From Armatimonadota bacterium (GTDB lineage: Bacteria > Armatimonadota > Zipacnadia > UBA1398 > JAKPQA01): DNA of 43,632 bases. Below, in pieces: positions 7,404 to 16,018 of the stretch. Position 1 is the first letter of the stretch. Each line of letters opens with the position of its first letter. The translations under genes and the position numbers were made by a program. The notes under the pieces are model-generated. The model was not told the DNA's origin. It was given only the letters and a program-made list of their open reading frames with translations, and did not search any database. The DNA is taken from the NCBI GenBank assembly GCA_029547025.1, contig JAKPQA010000098.1, positions 1 to 43,632 of the forward strand, given 5' to 3'.

Positions 7404-8633
7404 ATGGTCGTTCTCGTCGTCAACTGCGGCAGCTCCAGCCTCAAGTACATCCTCTATGACATGCGCACCGAGACCGTCGCCGCCACGGGCCTCATCGAGC
7501 GCATCGGCGGCGGAGGCGACCAGCACGCTGTTGTCCACCATCGACCCACCGACAAAGACCGCGTTGACTACGAGAGCAGCATCGAGGATCACTACGCCGC
7601 CGTCCAGGAGACGGTCAAGCTGCTGACGACGGGCGAGGGCAAGGTCCTCAACCATCTGGATGAGATCGATGCCGTGGGCCATCGGGTTGTCCATGGCGGA
7701 GAGGCATTCTGCAGCGCGGTCCTGATCAATGAGCCGGTCATCAAGGCCATCGAGGCCTGTGTCAGCCTGGCCCCGTTGCACAATCCCCCGAACCTGCTGG
7801 GCATCCGCGCCTGCATGGCTGCCCTCCCCGGCAAGCCGCAGGTCGCCGTGTTCGACACCGCCTTTCACCAGACCATGCCCCGCCGGGCCTATCTCTATGC
7901 GCTGCCCTATGAGCTCTACGAACGCCACGGCATCCGTCGCTACGGCTTCCACGGGACGAGTCACTACTACGTCGCCCGCCGCGCCGCCGAGATGCTCACC
8001 CAGATGGGGCGCGACGGCGCCCACGCCCGCATCGTGACCTGTCACCTCGGGAACGGCTGCAGCATGAGCGCGGTCGCCGATGGCGTGTGCGTCGACACCT
8101 CGATGGGCATGACGCCGCTCGAGGGGCTAGTCATGGGCACCCGGAGCGGCGACATCGACCCGGCCATCATCCCCTTCCTCGAGGAGAAGCTGGGCAAGAC
8201 CGGCGCCGAGATCGAGCGGATGCTCAACCGCGAGAGCGGCCTCCTGGGACTCTCGGGCACCTCCAACGACATGCGCGATGTCTCCGAAGCCGCCCGCAAC
8301 GGCCATGAGGGAGCGCGGGCCGCCGTGGATGTGTTCTGCTACCGTGTCCGCAAGTACATCGGCGCCTACGCCGCGGCCATGGGCGGTCTGGATGCGGTCG
8401 TGTTCACGGCCGGCATAGGAGAGAACAGCCCCGAGCTCCGCGAGCGCATCCTGATGGGCTTGTCATTCCTCGGTCTCGACGTCGACCCGGAGCGGAACCG
8501 CTCAGGGCGCGGTGATCGAGTGATCAGCACACCCGAGAGCCGAGCCGCTGCCTTCGTGATCCGCACGCAGGAGGAGCTGGTCATCGCCCGCGAGACGCTC
8601 GAGGCCTGCAAGCAGGCTGTCGCCGCCGGCTAG
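7404..8633 (+). CDS. ackA: Acetate kinase
   Basis: 409 codons, the usual length for the family. The enzyme converts acetyl phosphate and ADP to acetate and ATP in the cytoplasm, and can run in reverse to activate acetate. Family motifs are in order: NCGSSSLKY at the N-terminus, HRVVHGG, DTAFHQTMP, YGFHGTSHYYV, CHLGNGCSM, DTSMGMTPLEG with MGTRSGDIDP, and TAGIGENSPELRER near the C-terminus. These include the nucleotide-binding and acetate-binding residues of the ASKHA fold. The ATG at 7404 is preceded by a weak GAAGGT. No phosphotransacetylase gene lies next to it, so pta must be elsewhere or the partner enzyme is different. Confidence 0.97.
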   Translation: MVVLVVNCGSSSLKYILYDMRTETVAATGLIERIGGGGDQHAVVHHRPTDKDRVDYESSIEDHYAAVQETVKLLTTGEGKVLNHLDEIDAVGHRVVHGGEAFCSAVLINEPVIKAIEACVSLAPLHNPPNLLGIRACMAALPGKPQVAVFDTAFHQTMPRRAYLYALPYELYERHGIRRYGFHGTSHYYVARRAAEMLTQMGRDGAHARIVTCHLGNGCSMSAVADGVCVDTSMGMTPLEGLVMGTRSGDIDPAIIPFLEEKLGKTGAEIERMLNRESGLLGLSGTSNDMRDVSEAARNGHEGARAAVDVFCYRVRKYIGAYAAAMGGLDAVVFTAGIGENSPELRERILMGLSFLGLDVDPERNRSGRGDRVISTPESRAAAFVIRTQEELVIARETLEACKQAVAAG

Positions 8634-8855
8634 CCGATGCGCCTCCCGCGGCGACGTTCCAGCACCCCGAAAGCGGCCGGGCTATCCTCCGCGCCGAACG
8701 ACCTTCCGTGATCGTGCTATGATAGGATTGGCGAGGCACTGGCCTCACTGCGCTCGCCCAGCAGACGCCGCTCGGGCGGCGGCACCTTCAGGGAAGGCGT
8801 GCTCCCGGCTGGCTCGGCCGCCGCGATCTCGGCCGAGGCAGGTGGCACTCCGGAG
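8634..8855. other. Intergenic, -10-like element and hairpin
   Basis: The 222-bp gap before the bifunctional-nuclease gene contains TATGAT at 8718-8723, which is a good -10 match, but no clear -35 at the right distance. An imperfect hairpin (GCAC-CTTC ... GAAG-GC-GTGC) lies near 8781-8802. I see no RNA gene; the SRP RNA tetraloop signature is absent. Confidence 0.35.
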
Positions 8856-9362
8856 ATGGATCAGGAGCTCATCGAGGTCCGAGTCGATCGGATCGTGCTC
8901 AGTAGCGACCGGAAGCCACTGGTCGTACTCACCGACCAGCGGCATGGACGTGTGCTGACCATCCCGATCGGCATGGCGGAGGCCACGGCCATCCACTTCG
9001 AGCTCGAGTCGCAGAAGTTTCCCCGGCCCCTGACCCACGACCTGATTGCCAGTGTCATGCGGGGCCTTGACGTTGCCCTGGATCGTGTGGTCGTGACCGA
9101 GATCCGTGACGGGACCTTCTATGCAGAGATGTCCCTGCGCGTCGACGGCCAGACGCGGATCGTTGACGCACGGCCCAGTGATGCCATCGCGGTAGCGATT
9201 CGCATGGGTGCGGGAGTCTATGTCTCGTCGGCGGTCATGGAAGAGGCGTCCTTGCCAGCCGAAGGGCTCGGCATTCGCGGTCCAGAAGACTCCGATGAGC
9301 GGCAACGAGAGCTCCGGCAGTTCCGTGACCTGCTGCTCGACCTGGACTTGCACGACGACTAG
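8856..9362 (+). CDS. Bifunctional nuclease (BFN/DUF151) family protein
   Basis: 168 codons from ATG 8856, chosen because AGGTGG lies 10 bp upstream and because family members begin just before a strand such as ELIEVRVDRIVL. The sequence keeps the DUF151 pattern: PLVVLTDQRHGRVLTIPIGMAEA, then LTHDLIASVMRGLD, then VVVTEIRDGTFYAEMSL, and finally DARPSDAIAVAIRMGAGVYVS. Related proteins from Thermotoga, plants and other organisms are reported to act on RNA and DNA. The C-terminal tail (DSDERQRELRQFRDLLLDLDLHDD) is acidic. The next gene begins about 80 bp later on the same strand, so the two may be co-transcribed. Confidence 0.9.
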   Translation: MDQELIEVRVDRIVLSSDRKPLVVLTDQRHGRVLTIPIGMAEATAIHFELESQKFPRPLTHDLIASVMRGLDVALDRVVVTEIRDGTFYAEMSLRVDGQTRIVDARPSDAIAVAIRMGAGVYVSSAVMEEASLPAEGLGIRGPEDSDERQRELRQFRDLLLDLDLHDD

Positions 9363-9443
9363 TGCGTGCTGCCCCTCAGGCTCGGGCCGATGGTGTGGCC
9401 GGCGCGCCTGATCCCGCGACGTGGAAGGTTGGAAGCCCACTCG

Positions 9444-12428
9444 ATGAATGTTCCCAGGAAGGTCTGGGTCCGGTCGGCTGTGGTCCTGGTTCTGGCCGGC
9501 GGGCTCTACGTGTTCTCCCGCCTCTACACCCAGTGGCTCTGGTGCAAGTCATTGGGGGACTCCGCGGGTCCGGCGCACCCTTACGAGACCGTCTACATCA
9601 AGACGCTGCTTACCTCGGCCTATCTGCTGGTGGCGTCGGCACTGGGCGTGTTTCTGATCATTTATCCTAACCTGCGTCTGTCTCGCCGGACCCCCAAGCG
9701 CGACGACCACTACATTGGCCCGAGCCTTTTCCAGTACGTGGACCGCGAGATGATCGATGCTCACATAGACCGTTGGGTCTTGGGCTCGGCAGCACTGATT
9801 GCGATCTTCTTCGGACTCACGGCAAAGACCCGGTGGTTTCTGCTCCTCCAGTTCATCCATGCGCAACCCTTCGGCCAGACCGACCCGCTGTTCGGGCTCG
9901 ATGCGTCCTTCTACGTGTTCCGGCTGCCGTTCCTGAGCTTCGCCCTGGGGCATCTGCTGAGCGCGCTGGTCCTCGCCATAGCGGGAACCACTCTCCTGTA
10001 CCTGTATCAGGACCGGATCTTTATCACCGGCGGCACCGTGAAGGTGACCCCCGAGGTCCGGCGCCACCTGTCTGTCCTGATCGCCGCTGCCTTGGTGCTC
10101 AAGGCGGGCGCCTACTGGTTGGCCAGGTATAAGTTGTTGAATGTCGACCGCGGACTCTATGGCGGACCGGGCTACGCCGACGTCCATGGCCGGATCGGAG
10201 TGCTCACAATCTCAGCGGTGCTGGCGGTGGCGTGTGCGCTGTTCTTCCTCGCCACAATGCGCTCGGGTACCAGTGTCCGCCTCAACGGCATCGCCCTGGC
10301 TATCGTGTTCGGCTTCGCCATCATCGCGGGCAACGCGTATCCGCGAGCCCTGCAAGTCTATGTGAAGGGCGGCGAGAAGAAGCTCGAGATGCCGTATATC
10401 GAACGCAACATCCAGGCGACTCGAGCGGCGTACGGGCTCGACCGCATCGTCGCCACTCCCTTCCCAGCGGAGAATCGGCTCACCAAGCAGGATCTTGCCG
10501 AGAAAGAGACGACGGTCCGATCGATCCGGCTATGGGATCACCGCCCGCTCCGCGATGTCTACGCGCAAAAAGAGCAGCTCTATCCCTACTACCAATTCGT
10601 GGATATCGACGTGGACCGTTACGAGATCAACGGCCGGCTCCGCCAGGTCATGCTCAGTGCGCGCGAGATCAATGTGGACGGTCTCCCCCCGGCGAGCCAG
10701 ACCTGGCAGAACCGCCACGTGGTTTACACTCATGGATACGGCGTTTCGATGAGTCCCGTCGATCGCGTGACCTCTGAGGGGCTGCCCGAGTACTTCCTGT
10801 ATGGGCTACCCACGGAGTCGTCGGGACCCATTCAGCTCACCCAGCCGCGAATCTACTTCGGGGAGATCGGCCATGGTCCCCCGGGCGGCTCCGGTAGCTC
10901 CAGCGCCGGCTATGACGATCGCTTCGCGCCCCGGCCTCCGTCGCGTTCGACGCCTCAGTTCGTTGTGGTGGGCACCAAGGTGGAGGAGAATGACTACCCT
11001 CTGGGCGCCGACAAGGCGCAGACGACTCGCTACATCGGTAAGGATGGCGTCCTCCTCTCCGGCCTGTTCCGCCGCCTGATTTTCGCCCTGCGCCTCCACA
11101 GTGGCTACCTTGTGGTGAGTCCTGATATAACTTCAGAGAGCAAGATCATACTCAACCGCGACATTCGCCACCGCATTCACGCCCTGTGCCCGTGGGCAGT
11201 GCTGGCGCCCGATGTCGATCCGTACATCTCCATCGACGATAACGGGGTACCCTTCTGGATCATCGACGCCTACACGCGGACGGACCGCTACCCCTACTCC
11301 TCCGTGGCGGGCCGCTATGGACTGAACTACATCCGGAACTCGGTGAAGATCACCATCGACGCGTACGACGGAACCACGCGATTCTGGGTGACGGACGAGA
11401 CCGATCCGCTCCTTAAAGCTTACCGCAGCATGTTCCCCGCATTGTTCTCACCGCTCTCCGAGATGCCCATGGATCGCCAGAAGCATCTTCGGTACCCGCT
11501 CATGATGTTTCACATCCAGTCGATGATGCTGATGCGCTACCACGTGGAAAACAGCGGGGTGTTCTACAGCGGCGAGCAGCAGTGGGTGCAGCCCATGGAG
11601 CTGCACGGGCCCATGAAGACGCAAGCAGGCCAAGCGCCAGCGTCCCAGCAGCCCGGGCCTCCGCAGGCCGGCATGCCTCGGCAGGTCGAGGGTGTGCAGG
11701 AGGCCATCGCCATGTCGCCTTACTACGTGGTGATGGACGTGCCGGGACAGAAGCAGGACAACCTGGTTCTCATGCTGCCTTTCACGCGGCAGGGGCGTCC
11801 GAATCTGGCGGCGTGGATGGGCGCCTCGTGGAGCCCGGGTACCGGGGCCCGGCTGGACTTGTTCGAGTTCCCGGAGAACCGCACCATCTGGGGGCCTTAC
11901 CAGTTCGAGCAGAAGGTCGACAGCGACCAAGTGATTTCTCAGCAGCTGACACTGTGGACTCAGGGGGGCTCCAGCGTCATTCGCGGCAACACACTGGTCA
12001 TCCCCATCGGCGGGTCGCTGCTCTATGTGGAGCCGCTCTACATCCAAGCCCACGGCACTCAGGGACAGGGCATGTCGTTCCCGGCACTCAAGCAGGTGAT
12101 CTGTGCGTTCGGCGACAGGCTGGCCATGCGCGACACGCTGGCGCAGGCCCTGGAGGCCGTGCTGGGGATCGCGCCTCCACCCGTCGCAGTGGAGCCGACG
12201 GCGGCTGGCGCCGACGGTGCGCCATCGGTGGTGCCCCAGGCCACGGCTCCCGCACCGTCTCCGGCACCGCCGAGCACCACGGCGGAACCGGTTCCGCCCC
12301 CGGCCTCCACCCCTGGTGTGGAGCTCCCGCCCGAGCTCGTGCAGCGGATCGAGGAGCGCCTCCAGGAGATGGAGGAGAGCCTGCGGGAGACTCGTAGCCT
12401 GCTCCGGCAGGCCGCGCCCAAACGGTAG
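9444..12428 (+). CDS. UPF0182 (COG1615) large membrane protein
   Basis: 994 codons from ATG 9444; the ORF extends 26 codons further upstream, but those codons lack family character. About seven membrane segments occupy the first 310 residues (for example VRSAVVLVLAGGLYVFS, LLTSAYLLVASALGVFLIIY, LNGIALAIVFGFAIIAG). A large, mostly beta outer domain follows with conserved UPF0182 stretches such as EKKLEMPYIERNIQATRAAYGL, HGYGVSMSPV, YFGE and LNYIRNSVKITIDAYDG. The function of the family is unknown. The C-terminus carries a proline/alanine-rich linker (about 900-955) and a short coiled coil (ELVQRIEERLQEMEESLRETRSLLR). That tail suggests oligomerisation or wall contact. Confidence 0.93.
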   Translation: MNVPRKVWVRSAVVLVLAGGLYVFSRLYTQWLWCKSLGDSAGPAHPYETVYIKTLLTSAYLLVASALGVFLIIYPNLRLSRRTPKRDDHYIGPSLFQYVDREMIDAHIDRWVLGSAALIAIFFGLTAKTRWFLLLQFIHAQPFGQTDPLFGLDASFYVFRLPFLSFALGHLLSALVLAIAGTTLLYLYQDRIFITGGTVKVTPEVRRHLSVLIAAALVLKAGAYWLARYKLLNVDRGLYGGPGYADVHGRIGVLTISAVLAVACALFFLATMRSGTSVRLNGIALAIVFGFAIIAGNAYPRALQVYVKGGEKKLEMPYIERNIQATRAAYGLDRIVATPFPAENRLTKQDLAEKETTVRSIRLWDHRPLRDVYAQKEQLYPYYQFVDIDVDRYEINGRLRQVMLSAREINVDGLPPASQTWQNRHVVYTHGYGVSMSPVDRVTSEGLPEYFLYGLPTESSGPIQLTQPRIYFGEIGHGPPGGSGSSSAGYDDRFAPRPPSRSTPQFVVVGTKVEENDYPLGADKAQTTRYIGKDGVLLSGLFRRLIFALRLHSGYLVVSPDITSESKIILNRDIRHRIHALCPWAVLAPDVDPYISIDDNGVPFWIIDAYTRTDRYPYSSVAGRYGLNYIRNSVKITIDAYDGTTRFWVTDETDPLLKAYRSMFPALFSPLSEMPMDRQKHLRYPLMMFHIQSMMLMRYHVENSGVFYSGEQQWVQPMELHGPMKTQAGQAPASQQPGPPQAGMPRQVEGVQEAIAMSPYYVVMDVPGQKQDNLVLMLPFTRQGRPNLAAWMGASWSPGTGARLDLFEFPENRTIWGPYQFEQKVDSDQVISQQLTLWTQGGSSVIRGNTLVIPIGGSLLYVEPLYIQAHGTQGQGMSFPALKQVICAFGDRLAMRDTLAQALEAVLGIAPPPVAVEPTAAGADGAPSVVPQATAPAPSPAPPSTTAEPVPPPASTPGVELPPELVQRIEERLQEMEESLRETRSLLRQAAPKR

Positions 12429-12438
12429 AAGCACATGG

Positions 12439-12466
12439 CGGTCCTAGCCGCGCTGGTCGAGGACCG
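12439..12466. terminator. Inverted repeat between convergent genes
   Basis: CGGTCCT at 12439 pairs with AGGACCG at 12460 (7-bp stem, 14-nt loop). It covers the junction of the UPF0182 gene and the anti-sigma gene, which converge 15 bp apart. With no T-run, its role as a two-way terminator is only plausible. Confidence 0.35.
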
Positions 12467-13481
12467 TGGTGCCCTCCGGTAGGTCCAGTTTCAGACCGGC
12501 TGGATCCGCCGCCCCTCCGTAGCCGAAGTGGAGGTGGAGGGTCAGATAGTCTGATGCCGTGTTGCGTGCGGAGGGCTGGGAGCGCACAGGGTCCAGCGGC
12601 ACGCCTGCCTGGGTCAGGAGGGCACGGATCTCATCGCGGAGCTGCGCGAAACCCTCGGCCTGAGCGTGCACCGGCAACATGGAGTCCACGTTGGCGTGGA
12701 GGATGATGGTGTTCAGCCCCACGCGACGGGCGAGATCGGGGTGTGTGTCTGCGATGCGCACTTCGATCGTTTTCACTCGCTGGGGTAGGAACCATTCCTC
12801 ACCCACGACACGGGCGGGTGTGGCCAAGACGGCCTGATTGGTTAGCCATTCGTTGACGGAGAAGAGCTTCACGAAGTCCACGGCTTCGGTCTTCTCGATC
12901 ACCGCCAGTCTCATGGGCTTGACGTACCATGTTCGGGTGTCGCCCTGCTGGAGCATCTGCACGAGGTCGCCATCCATGCTGGCCCGCATGGTGTCTGGCC
13001 GGACGAACTGCACCTCGATTCGGTTTGTGGGCCGCCCCCCGATCGGGATGATCGCGGGCGTGATCGTTCCGTGGGCCGACCAGACACTCACGCCGTCCAG
13101 GGCCTCGCACACTGCGGCCACGGGGTCGGCTCCCGGCCCTGACGGCCACAAGAGAACCAGCAGCACACAGATGGCGAGGGCCGTGGCGGCCGAAGCGGGG
13201 CGCCACGCAGGAAACCGCGCGGACCACGCCAGCGACCGCGGCCGCCGCGAACGGATCGCCAGGGCCGCAACCATGGCCGCCACCGCGGCCTGGCGGTCCT
13301 CGACGGTGGGCTCGATCGAGGGCCACTCGCGCAGAAGTACGCTGACCGTTTCGACCTCAGCCTGGTCATGCCGACAGGCCTCACAGGCCTCCAGGTGCCC
13401 GGCCAGTTCCGGGTACCTCGGGTGGGCCTCCCTCTTAGCCTCTGGTTCCTGCAGGAGCCGTCTGGTCTCCGAGCACTTCAT
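12444..13481 (-). CDS. Membrane anti-sigma factor with zinc-finger (ZAS) domain
   Basis: 345 codons from ATG 13479-13481 (MKCSETRRLL); a start six codons upstream is also possible. The N-terminus has the Hx3CxxC zinc motif of anti-sigma factors (HLEACEACRHD). One membrane helix (ASAATALAICVLLVLLWPSG) follows at about 95-120. The extracytoplasmic part (VSVWSAHGTIT ... RIEVQFVRPDTMRASMDG ... TRTWYVKP) resembles the LolA/RseB-like or DUF2092 beta fold. It overlaps the end of the ECF sigma gene by 47 bp, so the two proteins should be made together. The zinc domain would hold the sigma factor at the membrane until a signal arrives. Confidence 0.87.
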   Translation of the reverse strand: MKCSETRRLLQEPEAKREAHPRYPELAGHLEACEACRHDQAEVETVSVLLREWPSIEPTVEDRQAAVAAMVAALAIRSRRPRSLAWSARFPAWRPASAATALAICVLLVLLWPSGPGADPVAAVCEALDGVSVWSAHGTITPAIIPIGGRPTNRIEVQFVRPDTMRASMDGDLVQMLQQGDTRTWYVKPMRLAVIEKTEAVDFVKLFSVNEWLTNQAVLATPARVVGEEWFLPQRVKTIEVRIADTHPDLARRVGLNTIILHANVDSMLPVHAQAEGFAQLRDEIRALLTQAGVPLDPVRSQPSARNTASDYLTLHLHFGYGGAADPAGLKLDLPEGTTVLDQRG

Positions 13482-14118
13482 CCCCGATGCCTCCGGCATC
13501 TCCCAGCTCCGGCCCCAACTCGCGGGCCAAGCGTTTCACCGCGTAGTGCAGGCGTGACCCCACGGTGCCGATGCTGCAGTGACAGACCTCCGCGATCTCC
13601 TTGAGCGACAGGTCGTGGAAGAACCGCAGCACCACGACCTCCCGGTGCAGATCCGGCAGCGACGCTACGGCCCGTCGCACCTGGTTGGCGCGAAGCTTGC
13701 GGTCCAGCATGGCCGCTGGCTTCCCCGCGTCATCCGTGTCTTCGGCGAAATCACGGATCAGCTGCAGGTCCGGCCCGTCTGCCTCCGTCAGCTCCGGGCG
13801 GCGCTTCGCGCGCCTCATGGCGTCGCGGCACGCATTGGCCGCGATGGCGAAAATCCACGTCCTCAAATCGGCCCGGTCGTCGAAGGACTCGAGACGCCGA
13901 ATCACTTTGACAAAAGTCTCTTGGGCCAAGTCGTTGGCCGACTCAGTTCGCCCGACGAAGCGTGCCACGAAGTTGAGCACCGGTGCGTAGTGGCGGTCCA
14001 CCAGCTGCCCCATGGCCTCGCGGTCCCCTCGGCGGACGCGCCGCACGAGCTCTTTGTCGGTCGGTGGCGGCATCAGGTTCTGTCCGGCCCCCACGGCCTC
14101 CGGAGGCAGCTGGACCAT
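13435..14118 (-). CDS. ECF-type RNA polymerase sigma factor
   Basis: 227 codons from ATG 14116-14118; an internal ATG (codon 16, MPPPTDKEL) would give 212 codons. Region 2 is clear: ANDLAQETFVKVIRRLESFDDRADLRTWIFAIAANACRD with the DLAQETF core. Region 4 follows: SLPDLHREVVVLRFFHDLSLKEIAEVCHCSIGTVGSRLHYAVKRL, a helix-turn-helix that reads the -35 element. It is the cytoplasmic partner of the anti-sigma factor encoded downstream. An ECF-style promoter lies 43 bp upstream. Its regulon is unknown. Confidence 0.94.
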   Translation of the reverse strand: MVQLPPEAVGAGQNLMPPPTDKELVRRVRRGDREAMGQLVDRHYAPVLNFVARFVGRTESANDLAQETFVKVIRRLESFDDRADLRTWIFAIAANACRDAMRRAKRRPELTEADGPDLQLIRDFAEDTDDAGKPAAMLDRKLRANQVRRAVASLPDLHREVVVLRFFHDLSLKEIAEVCHCSIGTVGSRLHYAVKRLARELGPELGDAGGIGDEVLGDQTAPAGTRG

Positions 14119-14160
14119 CCGCCGGGTGCCGGGCGCCTCTTCCCTCCATGCCGTACGTAT

Positions 14161-14188
14161 TAGACGGGGTGGAGGGCAGTGCTTTTCA
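14161..14188 (-). promoter_or_regulatory. ECF-type promoter of the sigma/anti-sigma operon
   Basis: Read on the minus strand, TGAAAA (14188-14183) is followed by exactly 16 bases and then CGTCTA (14166-14161). This closely matches the TGAAAC-N16-CGTA layout known for ECF sigma promoters such as SigW. It ends 43 bp before the sigma start codon, as expected if the factor controls its own operon. Confidence 0.6.
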
Positions 14189-14224
14189 CCCCGAGTGCTC
14201 GCGAGAGTGGCGGGCCGACCCTCG

Positions 14225-14737
14225 CTAGCGCCGCCGGCGGTCGAACTCCGGCTTCAGCTCCGCGTAGGTCTCGCCCAGATGCTGCACGATGACCTTCGAC
14301 GACGAGATGGTCGACATGAAGTTGACATCGCCCACCCACCGAGGGACGACATGCATGTGGAGGTGCTGGTCAATCCCCGCTCCTGCCGCCCGTCCCAGGT
14401 TCATCCCGCAGTTCAGGCCATCCGGGTACACGCTCGCCTGTAGGACCTCGACGCACAGTGACGTCAGGTCCATCATCTCCGCCCTTTCGGAAGCCGTCAG
14501 GTCGGGCAGCATCGCCACATGGCGGTAGGGCGCGACCATCAAGTGACCATTGGTATATGGATAGAGGTTCATCAGAACAAAACACTCCGTGCCCCGGTAG
14601 AGCAATAGGTTCGCCGCATCGTTGGCCTCTGCGGGCTTCTGGCAGAAGATGCACTCCGCCGGCTTGGCCGACCGGATGAAGTCCATGCGCCAGGGAGCCC
14701 ACAGGACCTGCAGGCCGTCGGGTCTGTCGGAAGGCAT
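14225..14737 (-). CDS. HIT-family nucleotide hydrolase/phosphorylase
   Basis: 170 codons from ATG 14735-14737 (PSDRPDGLQVLWAPWRM), with GAGGTG four bases upstream; the TTG at 14749 is rejected because it lies in the ribosome-binding site. The sequence has CIFC near the N-terminus (zinc ligands) and the histidine triad HLHMHVVP. The ligand-contact segment NLYPYTNGHLMVAPYRH lies between them. The LWAPWR...CIFC opening is typical of the actinobacterial-type Ap4A phosphorylase group of HIT proteins, so Ap4A turnover is the best guess. It lies just upstream of the sigma promoter on the same strand but is probably independent. Confidence 0.93.
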   Translation of the reverse strand: MPSDRPDGLQVLWAPWRMDFIRSAKPAECIFCQKPAEANDAANLLLYRGTECFVLMNLYPYTNGHLMVAPYRHVAMLPDLTASERAEMMDLTSLCVEVLQASVYPDGLNCGMNLGRAAGAGIDQHLHMHVVPRWVGDVNFMSTISSSKVIVQHLGETYAELKPEFDRRRR

Positions 14738-15009
14738 CCAGCACCTCAACGCGTCGGGATCGGCAGGGGCTGGCCCTCGAGGCTGCCTCGCCGTCTGTTA
14801 CTTGCGCCCGGGCCGTGCGGTCTCCTTCATGTCTCGGCTCTCCCTTGCCCCCGGCGCGCCCTCCCGCGTATCCTCTCCCAACTCATATCCTGGTCACCGG
14901 AGGCCCTCCGCTGTCTACCTCGTTGCGCAGCCGACCCGCCCGGCAGCCAAGCCGCGATCGCCGCCATGCGCGCCCTCTCGCCCCGAGCTCGCGTGATGAG
15001 GCCGAGCGA
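14738..15009. other. 272-bp divergent intergenic region
   Basis: It separates the HIT gene (minus) from the first EEP-fold gene (plus). I see no strong promoter, RNA or repeat. Confidence 0.4.
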
Positions 15010-16017
15010 ATGGAGAGCGCGGCCCGGGCAGTTGTGAGCGGCGCGAAGACCCTCCTTGCCGTGGCCAGTGTGGCCCTTGCGGCCGCGCTCAGTCTCGCCC
15101 ATGCACTGGGTCCGAACCGGCTGGCCGCCATGACCGTGTTGCCGGTCTGGACTTGGGTCGCGCCGGGCATCGCTCTCGGCCTACTCAGCCACGGCAGGGG
15201 GCGCCGCAAGCGGACCGCCGTCCTCCTTGCCATATGGACCGTCAGCACCCTGTGCATCGCCGAGGAGCCGCGGCAGTTGCTGACCCTGGGGCGGCCGTGG
15301 CCGACGCGCGCATGGGTGGACGCCCGGGAGCGAGGAACCGCCCTGCGCGTGATCACCCTGAACTGCTGTGGCTCGGCCCGAGCCATCAATGACGCGCTGA
15401 GCCATCAGCCGGACATCCTGCTCGTGGCCGAATCGCCGACACCCGACCTGTGGCTTCAGGTCAGGAAGGCCCATCCGGACTACTCGGTTCTCGAGGGCTT
15501 CGACGCCAGCATCGTCGCACGTGGCCCGCTGCGAGGGATACGGCAGGACGCGTACGACCCTCGGCACATGATGATGGCCCGGGCCACGATCGACGGACGG
15601 GTGCTGAACGTCATCGCGCTGCGACTGCCACGCCCCTACTTCGCCCTCGACCTGTGGGAGATGAGGCATTGGAAGCGTGCGGCCGCCTCACAGCGCCACC
15701 GCGAGAAGCTGCTCGCGTCGGCATTGCGGTGCGTCCGCCAGACGGACCCGGACGTGCCACTGATCCTTGGGGGCGATTTCAACACTCCGGCTGGCGACCG
15801 ACTCCTCAGCCTGGTACCACGGACCCTCACCGACGTGTTCACCGCCCGGGGCATCGGGCTCGGGAACACTTACCACACTCGATGGCCCCTGACGCGGATC
15901 GATCATATCTATGTGAGTCATCATATTACACCTGAGGCGGCCGTGACGCGGAGAGCGCGCGGGACCGACCACCGGATGGTGATCGGCGATGTGCGCTTCG
16001 CACAGGGGGGCGACTAG
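15010..16017 (+). CDS. Membrane-anchored EEP-fold hydrolase, copy 1
   Basis: 335 codons from ATG 15010 (ESAARAVVSGAKTLLAVASV); the longer upstream frame is arginine/proline-rich and looks noncoding. Two or three membrane segments (LLAVASVALAAALSLAHALG, MTVLPVWTWVAPGIALGLL, TAVLLAIWTVSTLCIAE) precede an endonuclease/exonuclease/phosphatase domain. Visible metal and catalytic residues are Asn in VITLNCCG, Glu in LLVAESPTPD, Asp-Asn in LGGDFNTPAGD, and Asp-His in GTDHRMV. The family cuts phosphodiester or phosphomonoester bonds in nucleic acids, lipids or inositol phosphates, and the substrate here is unknown. A close paralog follows directly. Confidence 0.88.
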   Translation: MESAARAVVSGAKTLLAVASVALAAALSLAHALGPNRLAAMTVLPVWTWVAPGIALGLLSHGRGRRKRTAVLLAIWTVSTLCIAEEPRQLLTLGRPWPTRAWVDARERGTALRVITLNCCGSARAINDALSHQPDILLVAESPTPDLWLQVRKAHPDYSVLEGFDASIVARGPLRGIRQDAYDPRHMMMARATIDGRVLNVIALRLPRPYFALDLWEMRHWKRAAASQRHREKLLASALRCVRQTDPDVPLILGGDFNTPAGDRLLSLVPRTLTDVFTARGIGLGNTYHTRWPLTRIDHIYVSHHITPEAAVTRRARGTDHRMVIGDVRFAQGGD

Positions 16018-16018
16018 G

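Noticed and set aside
8634-8855. SRP RNA or other small RNA gene before the BFN gene
   Set aside because: A hairpin is present but the conserved SRP tetraloop and asymmetric loop are absent.
14815-15009. N-terminal extension of the first EEP gene
   Set aside because: Extension is Pro/Arg/Ser-rich; the ATG at 15010 precedes the true membrane segment.
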